Origin: Acanthosepion pharaonis | Lineage: Eukaryota; Mollusca; Cephalopoda; Sepiida; Sepiidae | Assembly (NCBI GenBank): GCA_903632075.3 | Contig: CAHIKZ030003345.1 | Location: 53,585-117,584 of the forward strand | DNA length: 64,000 nt | Reading direction: 5' to 3' | Part shown: positions 56,658-64,000 of the stretch, piece after piece | Position numbering within the stretch: position 1 is the first letter of the stretch | Layout: the number at the start of each line of letters is the position of its first letter | Translations under genes and position numbers: made by a program | Notes under the pieces: model-generated | Databases searched by the model: none | The model's input: only the letters and a program-made list of their open reading frames with translations | Told to the model about the DNA's origin: nothing

Positions 56658-57110
56658 TGTAAATAAAACAATGCTCAGTGCAATATAACAGAGCTATTAA
56701 TCATATATTAATAAATATACATAATACCCGATGCCGACAGTACAACTCGGAGATTCATGCACTAGTCAATCATCAGGTATAAATGAACTGGCAATTTATT
56801 ACTATTATAAAATATTTAAATCTAAATTTAAATTTAGGTTCAAATTAGCACTTATAATTAAAATTAAAAATTAATAATTCGAATTTCAATTTAAAATGAG
56901 AAAGCGGAGATCGCTGGTGATTAGAAAGGGTTCATACTATGTATCAAGAGGGATAACTCTTTTTTTTTGCTTGGATAAAACATTTAAAAAGTGATATCGA
57001 TAATATAAACAACAATAGGACACAGTAATAATAGTAATGAAACGATAACAACTGGTAATATAAATATTTCTAATAAAAAAATAATAGCAGTAACAATATT
57101 AATAATATAA
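55991..57110. repeat. CA/TA/TG and (TA)n microsatellites with unassigned spacer
   Basis: CA-rich 56186-56260, TA-TG 56262-56312 and (TA)n 56592-56655. The spacer with AGTACAACTCGGAGATTCAT near 56740 might be another PLE terminus but has no proof. Confidence 0.6.
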
Positions 57111-57119
57111 AGTAAAGAC

Positions 57120-57120
57120 T

Positions 57121-57165
<45 letters not shown>

Positions 57166-57190
57166 GAATTAGTAATAATAATAATAATAG
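57120..57190. repeat. (AAT)n microsatellite
   Basis: Two AAT blocks separated by a short break. Confidence 0.9.
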
Positions 57191-57227
57191 GTGGTAGTAT
57201 TAATAATAGTATATATAGATTATACGC

Positions 57228-57424
57228 ATTTAGTGATTTTAATGCATTTAATGATTTTAATGTATTTAATGATTTTAATATATTTAATGATTTTAATGAT
57301 TTGATAAATTTAACGATTTTAATACATTTAATGATTTTAATGCATTTAATGATTTTAATGCATTTAATGTTTTTAATGCATTTAATGATTTTTATGATTT
57401 TAATGAATTTAATGATTTTAATAT
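57228..57424. repeat. Minisatellite, 9/18-bp units ATTTAATG-type
   Basis: About eleven copies of TGCATTTAATGATTTTAA or variants (TGTATTTAATG, TATATTTAATG). The Ile/Lys-rich reverse open frame is a translation of it. Confidence 0.9.
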
Positions 57425-57509
57425 AACTGAATGTCTGGTAGCAATATTGAATGCACTTCAGCAAAAGTTAACTTATCTGACGAATAATTAAAGAAAATTA
57501 TCACTTTTT

Positions 57510-57880
57510 ACCATCTTTCGCTCAATTTTCCCTAACTTTTTGCTCTCTTTTCTTCGATTTACCCACACTCTTTTCTCTTTTTCCTTTGCTTTTTACACTC
57601 TTTTCTACTATTCACTCCATTCTTCTCTCTTTTCCTCCATTCTCCGTTCTCTCTTTGTTCTCTTCTTCCATTCCCCCCATTCTCTTTGATCTCTCTTCCT
57701 CCATTTACCCGCTCCTATTGTTCCATTTTCCCATTGTCTTTATCAATTCTCACCACTTTCTTGGCTTTCTTTCTCCCACTCTCCATTTCTTTTCCCCATT
57801 TTTCCCATTCTCTTCGCCTTTATTTTTTCATTTTGTCCACTTATTTAGACTCTCTTTTCTCCATTTATTCCGATGATATT
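57510..57880. repeat. Pyrimidine-rich low-complexity tract
   Basis: Imperfect CTTTTCTCCATT-like segments with few purines on the plus strand. Serine/phenylalanine/proline open frames derive from it. Confidence 0.8.
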
Positions 57881-57910
57881 TGACCTCATTCTGTTATTTT
57901 AAGAGCAAAT

Positions 57911-57914
<4 letters not shown>

Positions 57915-57964
<50 letters not shown>
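57915..57964. repeat. (TA)n microsatellite
   Basis: About 25 TA units. Confidence 0.95.
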
Positions 57965-57966
<2 letters not shown>

Positions 57967-58200
57967 AATGCTACAGATGAATAGAGAATAAAATTCATGA
58001 ATCGGCAGTTTATGTTGATTACTTGGAGGCGTGTAATCAATAATTCCTATACATAAATGCTTCCTTTCTTTCTCTCTGATGAATGAACATGATTATAACA
58101 CCCGAAGAGAGAAACCCCTCCATCTTCTTTTCCTCGGATGTCTCTGACATCGTTCTTTTGACGACAGCTTGTGCTCTCAATTCTATCCGGATTTCGATGG

Positions 58201-58590
58201 GCTTACGGCCATATCACTTTGAGACACAGATTCTCGTACGATCGCCGAAGTTAAGCAACGTCTAGCCTCGTCAGTACCTAAATAGGTGACCGCTTGGAAA
58301 TACTAAGTGCTGTAAGCTTGGATGTGCGGGCGGTGTAATGAATAACATTTCAGAATTGGACATCGGAGAGCCGCGTTCCAATTCCAGTCGGATTCGTTAT
58401 ATTCACTTATGGGCAAATACCCTTCGGAAAGGTATGAATTCGCTTCCTCTCACCTCTAGATATGAGTTAATTAGTAGAAATTGTACCTGTAAAATCATTG
58501 TCCTCCAAAAATTCTCATAATCTAAAAATATTTTCTGGCTATTTAAACCTGTAAAAAGTTGGTAACCTATAAAAAAAAATCAATCAACCA
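58201..58590 (+). mobile_element. Composite 5S-tRNA SINE, full 5S head
   Basis: Bases 58201-58319 align along the whole of 5S rRNA: GCTTACGGCCATATCAC at the start, GATCGCCGAAGTTAAGCAAC in the middle (the 5S internal promoter area) and GTGCTGTAAGCTT at the end. GGATGTGCGGGCGGTGTAAT follows without a gap, starting a tRNA-like unit with GTTCCAATTCC as B-box-like string, then ATACCCTTCGGAAAGGTATG and a 3' part with TTTTCTGGCTATTTAAACCT. The 5S part has many substitutions, so it is not a functional 5S gene. The junction matches the 34.2-kb copy. Confidence 0.8.
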
Positions 58591-59634
58591 ACTTTTGATA
58601 GAATTGAATAAAAGTGGACCCTCTTGTCCATTTTATAGAATATTTGAGAATCAAAGCTGGGAATCTTAGTCTGCACAACTACTTCCTTATGGCTTTAGAA
58701 AATCTTTTTTTTCTTTGATGTTAGATCGCATTAATTTTTATCCCTTAAAATCTGGAATTTCCTAAAAGCTTAAGGAAATGCCAATTTTGTTCTACATGTT
58801 TAAAATCGCAGTATTTTGGATGCATCCCCCACAATCTCCCACTTCCTTAAGTCTTAAAAGAATGTCTATTTTGTTTCTTAGACACTGGATCGAATCAATT
58901 TTGATGTGTCCCGAAAAGGGATATATTTGTTCAAAGTAGCAAAGTAGTTTTGGACTACTGTAACCGAGTAGGACAATCTAGCAGGTAACCGTAATGGACT
59001 GGTCCTCGTCGTAGTGGTAGGCTATAGGTGAAGACAATAGGCGTAGGCAATAGGCGAAGACAATAGACGTAGTCCTTGTACCTCCACATCAGTCTGTATT
59101 CATGGCTGACACCAGCCAATCATATTACTGTGAGGGGGAACCAAGGTGTATGCAAATTCATTACATCAGAATTTTGAATATATGCGTTACAAATTGCCGC
59201 ATCCATACGGCCTGAAAAAGCATAATGCATAAAAAAAACAAGTCGAAACTGCACAAAACCTTAGCTAATTGCACGTGAAATGAGTCACAACATACAGAAG
59301 GAGCAAATTTAGACGCATTTTCCCAAGTTTTTAATCTCTAACGGCCGATGCAGTGCGTGACTTTATGAAGAGTGAGACATTTGATGAGCATAAATCTGAT
59401 TATCTATAATTTAAATTACAGTGCGTTTCAACAACACATTTAAATCAATAAAAGGATAATAATTCTGGTGACAGAACCTTTTTTGTACTAATGTACCAAC
59501 TGAAAGTAATTTTTTTAGATTTTAAACACCACTCGTATTGAACGGTTGTACTCTCAAAAAGGCACCTTTTACTGAACCTCAGTCCTGAGTATGACGATAA
59601 ACTACATCCGGCAACAAGTTTTTTGTGGAGCATG
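58591..59634. other. Mostly unassigned, with a small repeat
   Basis: Short repeats near 59025-59075 based on CAATAGGCGAAGACAATAGA. No gene recognised. Confidence 0.4.
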
Positions 59635-59740
59635 AAACCACCTCTTAATAGCTGTTGTTCCCAGGTCCGCCTTGATCCAGGGTAGTAGCAACTGTTAGCG
59701 TCCCATTTACGGGCAAATAGTGAACACGCAAAGAAAATTA
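59635..59740 (+). repeat. Unclassified dispersed repeat Y, copy 3
   Basis: AAACCACCTCTTAATAGCTG, GATCCAGGGTAGTAGCAACT and TTTACGGGCAAATAGTGAA align with the copies at 21.6 and 30.3 kb. Followed near 59770-59860 by three short units like GTAAAATTACCAACAATA. Confidence 0.65.
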
Positions 59741-59924
59741 AAACACTATGAAAGTATAAAAATACATTTTTTATAGTAAAAATACCAGTAATATATATTT
59801 ATATTGTAAAATTACCAACAATACCTGTTTATCGTAAAATTACCAACAATAAAGTTTATCTGTAATTGAAGGCATATAATTGTGTTCAAAATAGTTAGAT
59901 TTTGGTATTAAATAACCCATAGCT

Positions 59925-60535
59925 GTTGAGATGCCACTAAACAAAATGAACCAAACATCATTGAATCTCTATTAGGCATCAAGTTCACATCTGAACGCAA
60001 GTGGAACACATGTATCCGACCTATTACTAAAGATGCTGGTAAAAATTACCCATCTAGGTACTGACTATGCTCCAGAAAGAATCTGATATCTCCTGCCATG
60101 CTCTATCTTTACAAAAACCAGGTCAGGCAAAAAATAGGGGGAGAATAATTATTTTTAACCCGATAGCCACCTACCCCCATTTTCCTGTAAACGAAACGTC
60201 ACATACCTCTCGCTGCTACCAATCAGTGGCAAAGGTTCAGAAGAGCTACATTCCTTAGTTCCATCAGTTCAGACCTTTACAGCTAAGACCCTTACATATT
60301 ATTGAATCATCCTCATTTCATTCATAAGAAGGAAGTTCCAATCAGGCAGCTTTTCCCAATAACCACTACGCGGATAAACGCTTGATATGATGCTTCCCTG
60401 ATCAGTAGAGTCTTAACCTCGAACGTCAACCGATATTTATCTACATATTCTCATAATATGATCTTGTTTTCCACTCTTATGTCCAATCTACTTTGAGTGG
60501 TTCTTGCGCCTTTTATTGGGTGGACATTTAGTAAA
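59925..60535 (+). mobile_element. LINE-A 3' fragment
   Basis: ESLLGIKFTSERKWNTCIRP and ITKDAGKN (LLGLRLTPDLKW and AKDSGKM-like), then EELHSLVPSVQTFTAKT and a 3' part with TTAACCTCGAACGTCAACCG and TTTTATTGGGTGGACAT match the LINE-A order. The region between is deleted. Confidence 0.7.
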
Positions 60536-60589
60536 AATGGCAAAGACAACTGGAAAATTACTACCAAAATTAAACTTATATTTGGCACA

Positions 60590-61000
60590 ATTAGGGTTGT
60601 TAACGTATTGCATAATTTTCTTTACGTTTTTGATAAGGTATGTAGGGGGTTGCTGGTGCCCGTCTTGAGTCATTACTAGTCCTCCTGTCTCGCAATTGAG
60701 CAGTAGGTCACTCGCAAGTTCTTGTTTTGCCCGCCAGCAGTGCCCTGCAAATCGCATTCTGCGTCGCGTAAGATTACAGAAATATCAGGGATGATACCAT
60801 AAAGCTGTGATTTAGCTGAATGATGCCTCAAAGAGATGTTAAGCACTACGCGCTGAGTCCGACTTTACGTTCCATCTAGGGCTTTAGTTAATATCCAAGC
60901 AGCGGCACCATACATCAATCTCCGCTTGAGTTTGTCTAGTAGATCAGATTTCCAGATAACATCCATTTTATTCAAGGCGGTCCAGACTTTAGCTATGCTG
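60590..61000 (-). mobile_element. LINE-C 3' region
   Basis: On the minus strand: KMDVIWKSDLLDKLKRRLMY then GAAAWILTKAL, VVLNISLRHHSAKSQLYG, IIPDISVILR, and in the next frame MRFAGHCWRAKQELASDLLL. The order matches LINE-C after the RT domain. At least two frameshifts. Confidence 0.75.
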
Positions 61001-61179
61001 ATTTTCACATTTTTTTCCAGTAGAATTTATTTCGCTTCCTAGGCATGAAGAAAAATACACCCAAAATAGGAAAAAAACAGCGGAAGTTGATAACATTCCC
61101 CCGGAAGTTTGGAAAATCCAGAATTTCAATGATATTCTACTTCCATCCCGTGTCGCGACATATAACCCCAAAGAAACTA

Positions 61180-61912
61180 GGAAAATCTATTTTAACTACA
61201 AAATTAACCATTACAGTGTCATCACAGTTCAGCATACGATTCGTGTTTATACGGAATATCAGAAAACCTAAATATTTTTGATGTTAAGAAAGTCAGTTCA
61301 TTATATCGGCAGGAACAATTTTCCTCTCCAGAATCTCTCATACATATCTATAAATCTAGCATTCGTCCATGTTTAGAATATTGCTGCCACATATGGTCCT
61401 GTTGTCCCTGTTATTTACCTTGAGCGCCTTGATAAAATCCAAAGAAGAATCAGCAATATTATTGGTCCTAATCTGGCAACTCAGCTCCAGTCAAATTTCC
61501 ACCACCGTAAGGTTGTCTCTCTATGTCTTTTCTAGAAATAATTTCATGGTAATTATTCTGCTGAGCTCTTCGCTCTGGTACTTACTGCTTTTGAATTTAA
61601 GCGCAGCACCAGACTGGCGTCGAGATCTCATCAATTTACAGTTGTGCTGGTAAGATGTAGCCGTAAATTTTATGCTAACAGTTTCTTCCCTCGCACTTCT
61701 TGCATGTGGAACTTATTTCCGGCTCCATGCTTTCCGGCTCCATGCTTTCCGGCCAACTTTAATCTGCAATAATTTAAAGGCAATGCCAATCGCTATCTCC
61801 TGCCCACGTGATTACTCTCTTCTCTTTCTGCTCATCATTACTGTTTCTGTTCTTAATTCTTAATGTGTTTTAGTGAAATTACTTCCTTTCATGGGGTGAT
61901 ATCGATTAAAAA
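61180..61912 (+). mobile_element. LINE-B 3' fragment
   Basis: FPLQNLSYISINLAFVHV, then NIAATYGPV, DKIQRRISNIIGPNLATQLQ, FHHRKVVSLCLF and FHGNYSAELFALV give the LINE-B post-palm order in changing frames. It ends ATGGGGTGATATCGATTAAA at 61891-61910. A 17-bp tandem duplication, CCGGCTCCATGCTTT, occurs at about 61722-61752. Confidence 0.7.
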
Positions 61913-62289
61913 CTGTTCAAAAATTTAAATACTAGATGACTAGCTAACGATCGGCCGACCTGATCGGCTCTCTCTATCTCGTTGCAACTGCCTCTTTTCT
62001 TAAATCCGTATACTTTCATTGCCATTTCTTGCCATACACCAGCTGTGTGGACATTGTTCCGAGCAAACTCTATGCCATAATCTAATATATTCGGCTATTG
62101 TGTGCACCGAATGTCAACTTGCGTTTAGTAACGATACCACCTGACATCTGTGTGTTTTACGAAAACTCCGGATGCAAAAACATCACCAAAAAAAAAGCAT
62201 TCTTTTGTTTTCTTTTTTACTTTCAGGAGACGAAGATGGTTGATTTAGCTAGAATTAGGGGATATTTATTTGTTTCTGCAACAAAGACA
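61913..62289. other. Unassigned
   Basis: No match recognised; one short open frame 62098-62316 without a domain. Confidence 0.3.
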
Positions 62290-62508
62290 AAATGCTACAT
62301 AATGTCGTTGATTTGAATCTGTTGCCCTCCATACAGAACACGTCATTGAATTGTTTCTTTAACGAACGCCTTACTACTGTCCTCCTGGTTACTCTCTTCT
62401 TTTTCTGCTCATCATTATTGCTTCTGTTCCTAATTCTTATACACTCTATAACCCCTTGTGTATTAGCGGCATTACTGTCTTGCTTGGGGTGGTATCAATT
62501 AAAAAAAA
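62290..62508 (+). mobile_element. LINE-B 3' end
   Basis: CTGCTCATCATTATTGCTTC and the tail CTTGCTTGGGGTGGTATCAA with TTAAAAAAAA at 62481-62508. Confidence 0.65.
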
Positions 62509-62964
62509 TGTAAAATACTTGATTCCCTGTTTTTACTGCCGATATAAGGGTGGAACTCATTGTCTAATGGGGAGGTGGTATCCATTTGCTACTACGGAAT
62601 GATAAGACAAGTCGTTTATTAAGTTTGAGAAGCGTTAGAACTCAATTGAAACATATCATGAAACTGGGTCTCTTAAAAACACTTTTTTAACCTTTGTCTT
62701 GACCATTTCTAATACATCGGGGAGATAATGTCTGCGATATATCTATAACAAATCTAACATCGATGACAACTAATGTGAGAATAACTGTTTAAAATAATCA
62801 GAAACCAAGGAGTTTGTAAAATCCGTGTGCACTTTTAAATATCCATAGCATTGTAGCTATGCATGATAGAAATAATCAGGAAAAAATAAGTTAAAAAAAT
62901 AATCTTTAAAATTTTATTGCTACGGATGTCATATTTTTCACTTACACTTGGCCTGCCAGACCGT

Positions 62965-63089
62965 GGATTTTCATTGACATAAATTGCTTCTTGAAAATGC
63001 TTCTGTTCCTAATTCTTCCACACCTTATAACCAGTTTTGTTTTAATGGCATTACTGCCTTGCTTAGGGCGATACCGATTTAAAAAAAAT
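62965..63089 (+). mobile_element. LINE-B 3' end
   Basis: CTTCTGTTCCTAATTCTTCC and the tail GCCTTGCTTAGGGCGATACC with GATTTAAAAAAAA. Shares the C/T changes of the 62.3-kb copy, so the two form a subfamily. Confidence 0.65.
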
Positions 63090-63227
63090 ATGGCGTTTCA
63101 TTTAGGCTGGAATATAATATGGTTGTTTTAAACGTTAGATTTTGCAAGCTGGAGGCATCGTTGAAGAATCAATTTGAATTACTGAGAGGATAAAAAAAAT
63201 TAAAGAAACTAAGCAAGCATAACAATA

Positions 63228-63720
63228 TTTTTTAATCGTTTCACCCCAAGTAAAGAGATAATTCCACTAGAACACATACAGTTACAGGGAGTGAAAGTGA
63301 AAGAGAACAAAAATACTGAGAATGGGGAGGATTGAGGAAAGTAAAACAAAGAAAAAGGGTTCAAGATGACAGAAGATGGCGATTGAGGTCGCATTTAAAT
63401 TTTTGAATCTCGTATATATCAGGGAAGCATGAAATTGGACTGGAGTTCCACAGGTGGGAAGTGCGAGAAAAGAAGCTGTTAGTGTAGAATTGTCGGTTGT
63501 ATCTACCGAGTTCAAAAGTAAAACTGTGAGGCCTAGTTGCCTATCTAATAGCACGTTTAAATTCATGTATTTGGGACATCATGTGAAAAAGCTCATCAGT
63601 ACAGTTGTCATCAAAATATTTATAGAAAAGACAGAGGAAAGCCACGTTGCGTCGGTGAGAAAGTGAATGAAGTCGAGGTGCTTGGTCAGGATTGATTACA
63701 TTATTTCAAATGGTTTTCAT
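63228..63720 (-). mobile_element. LINE-B 3' fragment
   Basis: The minus-strand open frame 63566-63282 reads VDTTDNSTLTASFLALPTCG then TPVQFHASLIYTRFKNLNAT, the region shortly before the 3' end (N-FFP-T--LWN-LP and FK-NLN--L). The tail, on the minus strand, is CTTTACTTGGGGTGAAACGA followed by TTAAAAAAT. Same orientation as 50255-50720. Confidence 0.7.
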
Positions 63721-63724
63721 TCTG

Positions 63725-64000
63725 TTTCCCTTTTCTCTAAAACTTGGACGTTGCAAGCATGTTCAATTCCAAGATATTCTCAGCATCCTTGTGTAGAACC
63801 ACTTCTCAGTTGCTCAAAGTATATTCTTCATCTGTGAGGAGATTTTCCAGCATTCATTGCCATAGAGGAGGACTGATATTACATAACATTTCAGAACTCT
63901 TAGATTCTGTTGTTCAAGACTCCTCTTCATCTGTGAAAAGATTTTCCAGCATTCACTACTATAGAGGAGGACTGATATTACACAACATTTCCTACTATTT
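63725..64000 (-). mobile_element. LINE-D fragment with tandem repeat, cut by window edge
   Basis: On the minus strand SPPLW-like blocks, NAGKSSHR and GSTQGC-EYLGIEHAC are LINE-D sequence around the Y-S-LLYG-ECWTIS and RRMLRISW positions. A block of about 108 bp with AGATTTTCCAGCATTCA and GAGGAGGACTGATATTACA occurs twice, near 63815 and 63925. The element continues beyond the window. Confidence 0.7.

Noticed and set aside
57099..57464. Ile/Lys-rich 121-residue open frame resembling a coiled coil
   Set aside because: It follows the 9/18-bp minisatellite and the neighbouring AAT repeat.
58201..58319. Functional 5S rRNA gene
   Set aside because: Too many substitutions relative to 5S rRNA, directly fused to SINE sequence, and no 3' T-run terminator.

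Overview
The window reads as eukaryotic, non-coding, repeat-dense DNA, most likely from a coleoid cephalopod such as an octopus or squid. This rests on strong AT richness, dozens of (TA)n, (TG)n and (AAT)n tracts, and a mixture of degraded LINEs, Penelope-like elements (PLEs), Helitrons, Tc1/mariner copies, Gypsy fragments and tRNA-like SINEs whose decayed peptides resemble repeats I associate with cephalopods. The taxonomic call is inference. I found no convincing host exon, no intact rRNA or tRNA gene, and no bacterial-style operon. Every longer open frame I examined is a broken transposon piece or a translated simple repeat.

For convenience I named recurring LINE groups. LINE-A and LINE-B are jockey/CR1-like. 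LINE-A has YADD-box palm fragments; LINE-B has a conserved 3' tail GGGGTGAATTGATTAAA. LINE-C has an apurinic-type endonuclease plus RT. LINE-D has RT and a C-terminal region typical of 'endonuclease-reverse transcriptase' repeats. LINE-R has a C-terminal PD-(D/E)xK-like domain and (AAT)n tails.

Layout. 0-8.5 kb: a 132-bp foldback, two oppositely oriented internally deleted mariner copies, LINE-D and LINE-A fragments, a SINE with a 17-bp target duplication, and a GC-rich element with a U2-snRNA-like head. 8.5-13 kb: two LINE-C fragments, a short Helitron, and LINE-A/B 3' ends. 13-17.5 kb: (TA)n tracts and a decayed PLE with RT and GIY-YIG remnants. 17.5-20.2 kb: LINE-R copies on the minus strand and a LINE-B piece. 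20.2-28 kb: a very AT-rich stretch with little recognisable. 28-34.8 kb: LINE-C, LINE-B, a PLE palindrome, LINE-R chained through (AAT)n, Tc1 debris, and a composite 5S-tRNA SINE carrying a nested SINE. 35-41 kb: a 0.5-kb polypyrimidine tract, LINE-D, PLE, LINE-R, and a Gypsy protease fragment. 41-47.6 kb: dense (TA)n, a Tc1 element cut by a Gypsy fragment, a 2.1-kb Helitron with a triplicated core, and a long AAT array. 48-64 kb: LINE-A, B, R, C and D fragments, two minisatellites (about 46-bp and 27-bp units), further PLE pieces, and a full-length 5S-headed SINE.

The most notable observations are two composite SINE-like designs: one has a U2-like head, a perfect 16-bp target duplication and a tail resembling LINE-B; the other has a 5S rRNA head fused to a tRNA-like unit and appears twice with the same junction. 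The LINE-R copies joined through AAT tracts and the triplicated Helitron are also worth a second look. Nothing here suggests a cooperating set of host genes.
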